From: Bacillota bacterium
Lineage (GTDB): Bacteria; Bacillota; Clostridia; DSM-8532
DNA length: 64,000 bases
Direction of reading: 5' to 3'
Assembly (NCBI GenBank): GCA_023415205.1
Contig: JAEZLR010000028.1
Span: 54,350-118,349 of the forward strand
Position numbers and translations under genes: made by a program. This document shows positions 35,391 to 44,078 of this stretch, piece after piece; positions within the stretch are counted from its first letter, which is position 1; every line of letters starts with the position of its first letter. The notes below the pieces were generated by a model, which saw only the letters and a program-made list of their open reading frames with translations, was not told the DNA's origin and made no database searches.

Positions 35391-36584
35391 ATGGTTATTC
35401 TAGTTATTAATGCAGGCAGCTCGTCCCTTAAGTATCAATTAATTAATATGGACGAAGAAAAGGTTTTGGCCAAGGGTGTATGCGATCGTATCGGTCTTAC
35501 GGGCTCCATCATCAAGCATAAAACCTTTGATGGGCGAGCCGTTGAAAAAGAAATTGAGATGAACACCCACAAAGAGGCCATTGAAACGCTGATCAATGTT
35601 CTGACCGACAAGGAATGGGGCGTTATTAAATCCTTGTCAGAAATATCAGCCGTAGGCCATCGCGTGGTTCATGGCGGTGAAAAATTCTTCAAATCCGTCG
35701 TTATTAATGACGAGGTAATGAATACCCTTGAGGAGTGTGTCGAGCTTGCACCCCTTCATAATCCACCCAATATCACAGGCATCCGGGCCTGCCAGCAGAC
35801 CATGGTGGGTGTACCCCAGGTGGCTGTTTTTGATACGGCCTTCCACCAGTCCATTCCTCCGAAGGCCTATATTTATGCCTTACCCTATGAGTATTATAAA
35901 AAATATAAGCTTCGTAAATACGGCTTTCATGGTACCAGCCATAAGTATGTATCAGAACGTGCGGCTCTCCTTTTAGGTAAGCCTTATGAGCAGCTTAAGC
36001 TTGTCACCTGCCACCTTGGAAATGGTTCCAGTATTGCCGCCGTGGATTGTGGAAAGACCATTGATACCTCCATGGGCTTTACTCCGCTGGATGGGCTGGC
36101 CATGGGAACACGTTGCGGTACCATTGATCCTGCTGTTGTAACCTTTCTGATGAACAAGGAGGGGATCAGCTCAGAGGAAGTGGATGCCATCATGAACAAG
36201 AAATCCGGTGTGCTGGGTATATCAGGTGTCAGCAGTGATTTCCGTGATCTTGATACTGCCGTAGACGAAGGTAACGAGCGGGCAGCGTTGGCTTTAGAAG
36301 TGTTTACCTATCAGGTGAAAAAAACCATCGGCGAATATGCGTTTGCCATGGGAGGTTTGGATGCGGTGATTTTTACAGCCGGTATCGGTGAGAATAATCC
36401 CAAGATCCGTAGAATGGTCTGTGAAAACCTTGAATTTGCAGGAATTGCTATTGATCAGGAAAAGAATGCGCTGAGAGGACAGGAAATTGATATCAGCGCA
36501 CCCGGTGCAAAGGTAAGAACCCTTGTCATCCCTACCAATGAGGAGCTTGCCATTGCAAAAGAGACTAAAAAATTGATTATATGA
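35391..36584 (+). CDS. ackA: Acetate kinase
   Basis: Makes ATP and acetate from acetyl phosphate. 397 residues from ATG 35391, chosen for RBS AAGGGGGA and because the protein then opens with the family start VINAGSSSLKYQL. Further motifs: VGHRVVHGGEKF, LRKYGFHGTSHKYV, CHLGNGSSIAAVDCGKTIDTSMGFTPLDGLAMGTRCGTIDPAV, and FTAGIGENNPKIR. Co-transcribed with pta; terminator directly after. Confidence 0.97.
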   Translation: MVILVINAGSSSLKYQLINMDEEKVLAKGVCDRIGLTGSIIKHKTFDGRAVEKEIEMNTHKEAIETLINVLTDKEWGVIKSLSEISAVGHRVVHGGEKFFKSVVINDEVMNTLEECVELAPLHNPPNITGIRACQQTMVGVPQVAVFDTAFHQSIPPKAYIYALPYEYYKKYKLRKYGFHGTSHKYVSERAALLLGKPYEQLKLVTCHLGNGSSIAAVDCGKTIDTSMGFTPLDGLAMGTRCGTIDPAVVTFLMNKEGISSEEVDAIMNKKSGVLGISGVSSDFRDLDTAVDEGNERAALALEVFTYQVKKTIGEYAFAMGGLDAVIFTAGIGENNPKIRRMVCENLEFAGIAIDQEKNALRGQEIDISAPGAKVRTLVIPTNEELAIAKETKKLII

Positions 36585-36617
36585 AGATTGACAACAGGAA
36601 AGCTGCACTATAGAATG

Positions 36618-36650
36618 AGAAGGTAAAGGGGAGACCCTTTACCTTTTTAA
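36618..36650 (+). terminator. Intrinsic terminator of pta-ackA
   Basis: A perfect 11-base stem (36620-36630 with 36635-36645), loop GAGA, then TTTAA. Confidence 0.85.
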
Positions 36651-36743
36651 TATTCTGTCAATTTATTTGATGCTATAAACAGCATCCTAAGCCCATTTAG
36701 ATTTTAAAGAGAGAAAGAGCCTATATCTTTGGAGGATGGATTA

Positions 36744-38093
36744 ATGAAGGTATGCAAATTTGGCGGTACATCCATGGCCAATGCCGAACAGATAAAAAAG
36801 GTCTGTTCCATTGTAACCAGTGATCCGGACCGGCGTATAGTTGTTGTATCAGCACCCGGCAAACGCTTTGATTCAGACGCAAAAATCACCGATATGCTCA
36901 TAGACTGCGCCAATAAATACTTAAAGAACGGCGATTACGCAGCGGTTCTTGCCGCCATCGTTGAACGCTATGGAGAAATTGCGCGGGATTTGAAGCTTAA
37001 CGATCAAATTACCAAGGATATTGAGAATAACCTGATGACTCGTGTATCACTTCCGTTTGATTCATCCGAGAAGTTTATGGATCGTATGAAAGCAGCGGGA
37101 GAGGATAATGCGGCCAGGCTAGTGGCGTATTACCTTAAGAGTCAGGGTGTTCCCGCCCAATATGTCAATCCCAAGGATGCCGGATTGTTCTTAAGCGATG
37201 AATATGGAAATGCAAGAGTGCTTCCACAATCCTTCAAAAACCTGACAAAGCTTAAAGAAATGCAAGGGATTATCATCTTCCCTGGCTTTTTTGGCTATTC
37301 CCTTTCGGGTGAGGTGGTCACCTTCCCAAGGGGTGGCTCGGATATTACCGGCTCCATTCTTGCCGCTGCCCTTGAGGTTGAGGTCTATGAGAACTTTACC
37401 GATGTGGATTCGGTGTTTGTAGCCAACCCCAGACTCATTAAAGATCCCAAGCCCATATCAGTGCTTACCTATCGTGAGATGCGGGAGCTCTCCTATGCAG
37501 GCTTCTCAGTGCTTCACGAAGAAACTCTTGAACCCGTGTTCCAAAGAGGTGTTCCGGTAAATATACGTAACACCAACAATCCTACCGCTCCAGGAACCAT
37601 GATTACTCCCACCCGTGACAATATGATGAATCCCGTGGCCGGAATTGCTGGGGACAAGGGCTTCTGCTCGATTAATATCAACAAGTATATGATGAATCGT
37701 GAAATCGGTTTTGGACGGAAGGTTATGCAAATCCTTGAGGAGGAGTTTGTTCCCTTCGAGCATATGCCCTCGGGGATTGATGATATATCCATCATCGTCC
37801 GCAAGAAATTTTTAGATGATGAGAAGAAGAGCCGAATCATGGAACGGGTAGCCAAGGAGCTTCGTGTTGATAGTGTCAGCATTGAATATGACTTAGGGCT
37901 CGTCATGGTGGTGGGAGAAGGCATGAAGCGTACCGTGGGTATTACACACCGTATTGCCAAGGCGTTATCATTGAATGACGTGAACATTCGCATGATCAAT
38001 CAGGGTTCTTCGGAGGTCAGCGTCATGCTGGGGGTCTGCGAGGATGATGTGGATAAGGCTGTTGTCAGCATATATGACGAATTCTTTAAATAA
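36744..38093 (+). CDS. Aspartate kinase
   Basis: Phosphorylates aspartate, the first step to lysine, threonine and methionine. 449 residues from ATG 36744, 8 bases after GGAGG. Motifs: KVCKFGGTSMA at the start, VTFPRGGSDITGSILAAAL near 195-213, and VYENFTDVDSVFVANPR. Two C-terminal ACT domains (from about 300) are the expected allosteric part, with GFGRKVMQIL and NDVNIRMINQGSSEVSVMLGV. It resembles the monofunctional form of clostridia (YclM/ThrD-like). No lysine riboswitch is seen in the short upstream region; only a 6-base hairpin GATGCT/AGCATC. Single gene with its own terminator. Confidence 0.93.
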   Translation: MKVCKFGGTSMANAEQIKKVCSIVTSDPDRRIVVVSAPGKRFDSDAKITDMLIDCANKYLKNGDYAAVLAAIVERYGEIARDLKLNDQITKDIENNLMTRVSLPFDSSEKFMDRMKAAGEDNAARLVAYYLKSQGVPAQYVNPKDAGLFLSDEYGNARVLPQSFKNLTKLKEMQGIIIFPGFFGYSLSGEVVTFPRGGSDITGSILAAALEVEVYENFTDVDSVFVANPRLIKDPKPISVLTYREMRELSYAGFSVLHEETLEPVFQRGVPVNIRNTNNPTAPGTMITPTRDNMMNPVAGIAGDKGFCSININKYMMNREIGFGRKVMQILEEEFVPFEHMPSGIDDISIIVRKKFLDDEKKSRIMERVAKELRVDSVSIEYDLGLVMVVGEGMKRTVGITHRIAKALSLNDVNIRMINQGSSEVSVMLGVCEDDVDKAVVSIYDEFFK

Positions 38094-38148
38094 CCTGTAA
38101 GGCAGTTTTGATAGGTATTATGTTTACACAATATTTATAAATAGAATC

Positions 38149-38187
38149 AATGCCTGTCTGGTTAACAAACCGGCAGGCATTCTTCTT
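38149..38187 (+). terminator. Intrinsic terminator after aspartate kinase
   Basis: AATGCCTG (38149-38156) pairs with CAGGCATT (38174-38181), with inner pairing CTGGTT/AACCGG, followed by CTTCTT. Confidence 0.7.
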
Positions 38188-38230
38188 ACAGTTTACCCCA
38201 TATTAGCAGGGGGATGAAAAGGATATTTTT

Positions 38231-39433
38231 ATGTCACGCTGGAAATCAAATCTATATACCATTTGGCTGACACAGATCATCTCATTGATGAGCTTTAACT
38301 TCGGCATTCCTTTCATGTCCTATTACATACAGGATCTGGGGGTAACCGATGCCGCAGAGGTAAAAACCTTTATTGGCCTGCTGACGGCTGTAGCTGGCAT
38401 CAGTGCCGGTGTCATGGCCCCCATATGGGGCAGGCTTTCCGATAAATACGGCAAGAAAATGATGCTTCTTCGGGCCATCGCTGCCGGAGGCATTGTTATG
38501 CTGGGTATGGGTTTTTCGGCTAATGTTTACCAGCTTCTGTTTTTTAGATTTCTTCAGGGAATTTTTACGGGGACAATCACTGCTTCCGCAGCTCTGGTTG
38601 CCTCATCCACTCCCGAAAACAGACTGGGCTTTGCTTTGGGCTTTTTGGCCACCTCCACCCAGATTGGTTCGTCTGTAGGCCCTGCACTTGGAGGGATGGT
38701 TGCCGAATGGCTGGGCTACCGGAACAGCTTCGTTTTTGGTGGGGCCATGCTGCTCTTGGACTTTTTTCTTGTTTTACTTTTGGTACAGGACAGTAATAAG
38801 GTTCTTGAGCCCCAGTTGAGCCTGACAGAGGAAGGTGACAAGGCCGAGGAAAATGTCGAGAAGCCCTTTTACGGTGCCTGGCTTGCCGTTGGGATGGGGC
38901 TTATTCTTCTTCTACGCTTTGCAACCAATGTGTTTACACCCTATATGGCCATTTTTGTTCAGGATAAGCTGGGAACCATGGAGGGGGCGTCCCGGGTCAC
39001 AGGCCTGATGAGTGGGTTCATTGGTTTGATGACAGCTCTCTCAGGCTTCATTCTAGGGCGTTTAGGGGATCGATTAAACCGGTATAGGCTTTTGATATTC
39101 TGTGCCGTGCTCAGCTTTTCCATTGCCATTCCTCTTTTTTGGTCAAATAGTATTCTGATGCTCACCCTTGTCTATGGCCTGATGATGTTTATGATTGGTG
39201 GCATTGAACCCATTGTCATGTCGGTATCAAGCTCAAGGGTGGTTAGAAATCAACGAGGACGACTTTTTGGCATGCAAGCCCTGGTTTCCAGCTTTGCATG
39301 GGCCACTTCACCCCTTTTGGGGAGTTTAATCTCCATACGATTTTCAGTTCAAGCAATACTTTTAGCCATTCCTATGTTTCTGCTGGCTGAGCTTTTGGTC
39401 ATTCTTTTCTTCGGCAAGAAATTGCTTTATTAG
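38231..39433 (+). CDS. MFS transporter, drug-efflux-like
   Basis: A 400-residue major facilitator with 12 predicted membrane helices in two halves separated by a charged loop (about 195-210). Motif A is clear between helices 2 and 3 as GRLSDKYGKKMMLLRA, with a weaker copy GRLGDRLNRYRLL in the second half; motif C-like GSSVGPALGGMVAEWLGYR lies in helix 5, as in antiporter families. It resembles MdtG/YttB-type multidrug transporters. Substrate unknown. Single gene between the aspartate kinase and the shikimate operon; the -35 box of the next promoter lies at its 3' end. Confidence 0.85.
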   Translation: MSRWKSNLYTIWLTQIISLMSFNFGIPFMSYYIQDLGVTDAAEVKTFIGLLTAVAGISAGVMAPIWGRLSDKYGKKMMLLRAIAAGGIVMLGMGFSANVYQLLFFRFLQGIFTGTITASAALVASSTPENRLGFALGFLATSTQIGSSVGPALGGMVAEWLGYRNSFVFGGAMLLLDFFLVLLLVQDSNKVLEPQLSLTEEGDKAEENVEKPFYGAWLAVGMGLILLLRFATNVFTPYMAIFVQDKLGTMEGASRVTGLMSGFIGLMTALSGFILGRLGDRLNRYRLLIFCAVLSFSIAIPLFWSNSILMLTLVYGLMMFMIGGIEPIVMSVSSSRVVRNQRGRLFGMQALVSSFAWATSPLLGSLISIRFSVQAILLAIPMFLLAELLVILFFGKKLLY

Positions 39434-39450
39434 TTCAATGCAGCTATAAT
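39422..39450 (+). promoter_or_regulatory. Promoter of the shikimate operon
   Basis: TTGCTT (39422-39427), 17-base spacer, perfect TATAAT (39445-39450). The transcript would start near 39457, leaving a leader of about 78 bases. Confidence 0.65.
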
Positions 39451-39475
39451 AAAATATAATTTATAAAATGGGTCT

Positions 39476-39503
39476 TACCGAATGAGGGGTACCTTTTCGG
39501 TAC
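39476..39503 (+). promoter_or_regulatory. Alternative hairpins in the shikimate operon leader
   Basis: TACCGAA (39476-39482) can pair with TTCGGTA (39496-39502). Alternatively GTACC (39489-39493) pairs with GGTAC (39499-39503). The two stems share the same 3' strand and exclude each other. No T-box or known riboswitch consensus is visible. Confidence 0.3.
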
Positions 39504-39534
39504 AGAATTTGTAGTATGGTAGGAGATGACACAC

Positions 39535-40554
39535 ATGATTTTGGTTCTAAAGCCTGGTGTTGCCCAGGAACAGAAAAACGAGCTCATTAGCCACATTGAA
39601 GAGATGGGCTTGAATGTTCATGTCTCGGTGGGTGAGGAAACCACCATTATCGGCCTTGTAGGGGATACCTCCAAGGTCAATGCCTATACCTTTTCCTCCT
39701 ATGATGTTGTAATTAATGTCCTGCGGGTGAGTGAGCCTTTTAAAAAGGCCAACAGAATGTTTCAGCCCTTTGATACCGTCATTGATGTCAATGGCAGGAA
39801 GATTGGACAGGGACACTTTGTTATTATCGCAGGTCCTTGTTCTGTAGAAAACGAGGATCAGATCGTCGGTGTGGCTCGTGAACTAAAGCGTGCGGGGGCT
39901 TCCTTTTTAAGGGGCGGCGCCTATAAACCCCGAACCTCTCCCTACAGTTTTCAGGGCTTAGGCTTGGAGGGCTTGGACCTTCTAAAAATCGCCCGGTCGG
40001 AAACCGGCTTACCCATTATCTCTGAAATTATGTCCACCGATGTTCTGGATCGTTTCGTTGACGATGTGGACATTATTCAGGTGGGTGCCAGGAACATGCA
40101 GAACTTTGTGATGCTAAGAGAGCTTGGCCGTACAGATAAGCCCATTCTATTAAAAAGAGGGCTTTCTGCCACTTTGGAAGAATGGCTCATGTCCGCCGAA
40201 TACATTTTAAGTGAAGGAAATGAAAAGGTGATTCTCTGTGAAAGGGGAATAAGAACCTTTGAAACTTATACAAGGAATACCCTGGATCTCAGTGCGGTGC
40301 CTGCCATAAAGAAACTCAGCCACCTGCCCGTTATTGTGGACCCCAGTCATGGAACAGGAAAATCGTGGATGGTTGGCCCCATGTCCAAAGCGGCTGTTGT
40401 TTCGGGTGCCGACGGGGTGGTCATTGAGGTTCATAACAATCCCAAATGCGCATTATCCGATGGAGAGCAGTCCATTACTCCCGCGGAATATGCCTCCATT
40501 CTTCCAAAGCTCAAGCAATATGCTGAATTGGAAGATCGGCATTTGGAGGTATAA
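39535..40554 (+). CDS. aroF: 3-Deoxy-7-phosphoheptulonate (DAHP) synthase, Thermotoga/Bacillus type
   Basis: First step of the shikimate pathway: phosphoenolpyruvate plus erythrose 4-phosphate to DAHP. Start ATG 39535 has AGGAG 9 bases upstream; ATG 39526 is directly against the RBS. The 339-residue protein opens with MILVLKPG and has an N-terminal ferredoxin-like/ACT-type domain (1-70), which in Thermotoga gives feedback inhibition. The barrel carries IIAGPCSVEN, LRGGAYKPRTSPYSFQG, KRGLSAT, CERGIRTFETYTRNTLDLSAV and DPSHGTG. It leads the operon; aroB begins 3 bases after its stop. Confidence 0.95.
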   Translation: MILVLKPGVAQEQKNELISHIEEMGLNVHVSVGEETTIIGLVGDTSKVNAYTFSSYDVVINVLRVSEPFKKANRMFQPFDTVIDVNGRKIGQGHFVIIAGPCSVENEDQIVGVARELKRAGASFLRGGAYKPRTSPYSFQGLGLEGLDLLKIARSETGLPIISEIMSTDVLDRFVDDVDIIQVGARNMQNFVMLRELGRTDKPILLKRGLSATLEEWLMSAEYILSEGNEKVILCERGIRTFETYTRNTLDLSAVPAIKKLSHLPVIVDPSHGTGKSWMVGPMSKAAVVSGADGVVIEVHNNPKCALSDGEQSITPAEYASILPKLKQYAELEDRHLEV

Positions 40555-40557
40555 GCC

Positions 40558-41703
40558 ATGGAAACCATCCCAGTTAAAACACATGATAAGACCTATGACA
40601 TCTTTATTGAAGCGGGTCTGTTTCAAAAGCTACCCGAAATTTTCAAAGAAAAATATTCAGGGAAAAAGCTTGCTGTGGTAAGTGACAGCCATGTTTATCC
40701 CCTGTACGGAGAGCAATTTGTACAAAAACTCAGCCTTTTGGGGTTTGAGGTGAGTCCCATTGTTTTCGAGGCGGGTGAGGAAAACAAGAACATGGGCACC
40801 CTGTCGAAAATTTATACAGGCCTGGCAGAGGGTCTGTTTACCCGCAGTGATATCCTGATTGCACTAGGTGGAGGCGTTACCGGTGACATGACGGGTCTGG
40901 CCGCAGCAACCTTCTTGCGTGGGATGGGCTTCATCCAAATCCCAACAAGTTTGCTGGCCATGGTCGATTCCAGTGTGGGAGGCAAGGTGGCGATAGATCT
41001 CCCCCAAGGTAAAAATCTGGTGGGTGCTTTTTATCAACCCGATGCTGTCTATACGGATCCAAACCTTTTGGAGTCCTTACCCGATCAGGAGCTTATCAAT
41101 GGTATGGGCGAGCTGATCAAAACGGGGATGCTCCGGGATTCAGAGCTTCTAAGTGCCCTTGTCCAACTGGCAGAAGCGCATCAAGGAACGAGGGATAATA
41201 GCCCCCTTTCCCCGTCCTTGCGCAGTCATTTATCTGAGAAGCTGGGGGCATTCATTATGAGAAGCTGTCAGATCAAACGAGATATTGTGGAAGCGGATGA
41301 ATATGATCATGACCTTCGCCAGCTTCTGAATTTGGGCCATACCCTGGGCCATGCCATAGAGCGTGTACAGAATTATCAAGGCCTATCCCATGGTGAAGCT
41401 ATAGCCGTAGGTATGGCAGTGTTTACACGGATGACTGAGGCCATGGGTCTGACGGTCCAGGGTGAGGCTAAGAAGCTTATCCATGCTCTGGAGCTTTATG
41501 GCCTTCCTACCCAAATCCCTGCTCTATGTAAGGAAGATGTCCTAAGGGCCATCCGTGTTGACAAAAAAAACCGTTCTGGGAACATCACCATAGCCTATAT
41601 AGAGAGTATAGGTCAGGGCAGGCTTCTTACACTTAGCCTGGAGGATTTGGAGGTGAGATTAGATGGCTTCCTTACGGATACATTCCAGACCCCTGAAAGG
41701 TAA
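40558..41703 (+). CDS. aroB: 3-Dehydroquinate synthase
   Basis: Converts DAHP to 3-dehydroquinate with NAD and a divalent metal. 381 residues. Motifs: LIALGGGVTGDMTGLAAATFLRGM (NAD loop), IPTSLLAMVDSSVGGKVAIDLPQGKNLVGAFYQP, the ligand segment DIVEADEYDHDLRQLLNLGHTLGHAIE, and SHGEAIAVGM. RBS GAGGT lies in the end of the previous gene. It overlaps aroA by 41 bases, an unusually long overlap for this tightly packed operon. Confidence 0.95.
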   Translation: METIPVKTHDKTYDIFIEAGLFQKLPEIFKEKYSGKKLAVVSDSHVYPLYGEQFVQKLSLLGFEVSPIVFEAGEENKNMGTLSKIYTGLAEGLFTRSDILIALGGGVTGDMTGLAAATFLRGMGFIQIPTSLLAMVDSSVGGKVAIDLPQGKNLVGAFYQPDAVYTDPNLLESLPDQELINGMGELIKTGMLRDSELLSALVQLAEAHQGTRDNSPLSPSLRSHLSEKLGAFIMRSCQIKRDIVEADEYDHDLRQLLNLGHTLGHAIERVQNYQGLSHGEAIAVGMAVFTRMTEAMGLTVQGEAKKLIHALELYGLPTQIPALCKEDVLRAIRVDKKNRSGNITIAYIESIGQGRLLTLSLEDLEVRLDGFLTDTFQTPER

Positions 41704-42961
41704 GGTCTTGGCCCAGCCCTCTAAAAGCATGGCTCACAGGGCGATGCTATGCGGAGCACTGGCCAAGGGAGAAACCTTCATTGACAATCTGGTTCTTTCC
41801 GATGATATGCTGGCCACTATGGGAGCCATTGAGGCTCTTGGCGCTGAGCTGTCCCTATCGGATAGCCGCCGTTTCAAAGGAAGAAAAAGCCTTCGTATTC
41901 ATTCCAAGGGCTCAATTAACCTGTGCAAAAAGTCCATCGATTGTTTGGAATCGGGCTCTACAGCTCGTTTTATCATGCCTATCACAAGGCTTGTTGAAGA
42001 TGAAGTGATCCTAACCGGTCGGGGAAGACTTGTAGAACGCCCTTTTTCTTTATATCAGGAGCTCTTTGAAGCTAAAGGCATTGTCTACAGGGACAGCCAT
42101 GGGAAAATGCCCATTACCCTGTCCGGAAGGCTGCTACCGGGGGAGTATGTTCTGCCCGGTAATGTCAGCTCTCAGTTCATTTCGGGTCTGCTCTTTGCTC
42201 TTCCGCTTCTTGAAGGAGATTCTCTCATCAGAATTACTCAAAGGATAGAATCCGAGCCCTATATCCGTATGACGCTCCAGGTTCTTGAGGCCTTCGGCAT
42301 AAGATGCCTATTTAATCCAGTCGAGCAAACCCTGAGGATACCTGGTTATCAATGCTATCAGCCTGTTTCCGATTATATTGTGGAGGGTGACTGGTCCCAA
42401 GCAGCGTTTTTCTGTATACTGGGAACCCTCTCCGAGACGATAACCATTGAAGGCCTGAATCTGGACTCCCTCCAGGGCGATAAGGTAATCCTTGATCTGC
42501 TCCAGGGCATGGGGGCCCAGCCTGAGCTGGGGAAGGACAGTATCACCTTTAGAAAGGAAACGCTGAAGGGTACGGACATTGATGTATCTCAATGCCCGGA
42601 TCTCGTGCCGGTGTTATCGGTAGCGGCCTCGCAGGCAGAGGGGAGAACCCATATCATGAACGCCGCACGGCTACGTATTAAGGAATCGGATCGGCTGACC
42701 ACCACCTGCCGGGAGCTATCGGCTTTGGGCGGCCATATTATCGAAGAGCCCGAGGGGCTTATTATTGAAGGGATCACCAGATTAAAAGGGGGAAAAACCC
42801 ATGGCTCGGGTGATCACCGGATCGTTATGGCTATGGCTTTGGCTTCTGCGGCTTGTGAGGGTATTATAGAGATTGAAGGCAGTGAGGCTGTTCACAAGTC
42901 CTACCCTGAATTCTGGGAGGATTTTGTAACTTTGGGAGGAAAGATAGAGGCCTATGAGTAG
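41663..42961 (+). CDS. aroA: 5-Enolpyruvylshikimate-3-phosphate synthase
   Basis: Transfers enolpyruvyl from phosphoenolpyruvate to shikimate 3-phosphate. 432 residues; ATG 41663 follows GGAGGTGAG inside aroB. Motifs: QPSKSMAHRAMLCGALA (substrate Lys and Ser), ESGSTARFIMPI, RGRLVERPF, NVSSQFISGLLFALP, and near the C-terminus RLRIKESDRL and HGSGDHRIVMAMA. The glyphosate-contact region reads ESGSTARF instead of the plant-like N-A-G-T-A-x-R, as in class II-like enzymes. Overlaps aroC by 8 bases. Confidence 0.95.
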   Translation: MASLRIHSRPLKGKVLAQPSKSMAHRAMLCGALAKGETFIDNLVLSDDMLATMGAIEALGAELSLSDSRRFKGRKSLRIHSKGSINLCKKSIDCLESGSTARFIMPITRLVEDEVILTGRGRLVERPFSLYQELFEAKGIVYRDSHGKMPITLSGRLLPGEYVLPGNVSSQFISGLLFALPLLEGDSLIRITQRIESEPYIRMTLQVLEAFGIRCLFNPVEQTLRIPGYQCYQPVSDYIVEGDWSQAAFFCILGTLSETITIEGLNLDSLQGDKVILDLLQGMGAQPELGKDSITFRKETLKGTDIDVSQCPDLVPVLSVAASQAEGRTHIMNAARLRIKESDRLTTTCRELSALGGHIIEEPEGLIIEGITRLKGGKTHGSGDHRIVMAMALASAACEGIIEIEGSEAVHKSYPEFWEDFVTLGGKIEAYE

Positions 42962-44078
42962 TATTTACGGCGAACATTTAAAGCTATCGATATTTGGAGA
43001 GTCCCATGGACCGGCCATTGGTGTGGTGCTGGATGGGCTTCCCTCGGGAATCCTATTAGACTTTGAAAGGATCTCCCATGAAATGGGGAGAAGGAAACCC
43101 AATGGTGGAGCCTATTCCACCAAACGCAAGGAAACTGACGAGGTGGAAATTATCAGTGGAGTCCACCAAGGCAGAACCACCGGAACGCCCCTTTGTGCCA
43201 TGATCAGAAACCAGGATACCCACTCGGCGGACTACGGTGATCTGGAGCACCTCTTGAGGCCCGGTCATGCCGATTTCACAGGGTTTGTCCGGTATAAGGG
43301 CTTTAATGATATACGCGGAAGCGGGCACTTTTCAGGCCGACTTACAGCCCCTTTGGTTTTTGCGGGGGCGGTGGCACAACATCTCTTGGACGAACAGGGG
43401 ATTGTTATCGGTTCCCATATGGATACCCTCTACGATATGAAGGATATTGGCTTTGACAAGGCAGGGATATCCGAAGAGCAGCTTTTGGCCTTAAGGGCTA
43501 TGGATCTTCCGGTCAATGATCTTTCCTGCCGCCAGGTTTATCTGGAAATCATTGAAGAAGCCAGAAAAAACTCCAATTCGGTAGGGGGAATTGTTGAAAC
43601 CGCAGCTATCGGTCTGCCGGCCGGACTGGGTTCTCCCATTTTTAATAATGTGGAGGCCCGGCTATCCTCCATGCTCTTTTCCATACCGGCCATCAAAGGC
43701 GTAGAGTTTGGAGAGGGCTTCGGTATCACCTCCCTCTATGGCAGCGAAGCCAATGATCTATTCTATACCGACGGTGAAACCATTCGTACCCGAACTAACC
43801 ATAACGGGGGGATCAATGGAGGAATAACCAACGGCATGCCCCTTGTCTTCCGTGTGGCTGTAAAGCCCACAGCGTCAATTTCAATGGAGCAGGAGACAGT
43901 GGATATTAAATCTATGGAAAATGCGAACCTGAAGGTTCGTGGGCGCCATGATGCCTGCATTGTTCCAAGAGCAGTACCCGTCATAGAGGCAGCGACGGCC
44001 ATTGTACTGTGTGACATGCTCATGGGACAGTTTGGTTTGGAAACATTCAGTGAAGGAAGTAAAGCTCATGGAGGATAA
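42954..44078 (+). CDS. aroC: Chorismate synthase
   Basis: Forms chorismate by phosphate elimination from EPSP, using reduced FMN. 374 residues. Signatures: GESHGPAIGVVLDGLPSG near the start, DIRGSGHFSGRLTAPLVFAGAVA, and HNGGINGGITNGMPLVFRVAVKPTASI, with RHDACIVPRAVPVIEAA near the end. The start overlaps aroA and the end overlaps the fusion gene by 11 bases, so the whole block is probably translated in a coupled way. Confidence 0.96.
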   Translation: MSSIYGEHLKLSIFGESHGPAIGVVLDGLPSGILLDFERISHEMGRRKPNGGAYSTKRKETDEVEIISGVHQGRTTGTPLCAMIRNQDTHSADYGDLEHLLRPGHADFTGFVRYKGFNDIRGSGHFSGRLTAPLVFAGAVAQHLLDEQGIVIGSHMDTLYDMKDIGFDKAGISEEQLLALRAMDLPVNDLSCRQVYLEIIEEARKNSNSVGGIVETAAIGLPAGLGSPIFNNVEARLSSMLFSIPAIKGVEFGEGFGITSLYGSEANDLFYTDGETIRTRTNHNGGINGGITNGMPLVFRVAVKPTASISMEQETVDIKSMENANLKVRGRHDACIVPRAVPVIEAATAIVLCDMLMGQFGLETFSEGSKAHGG

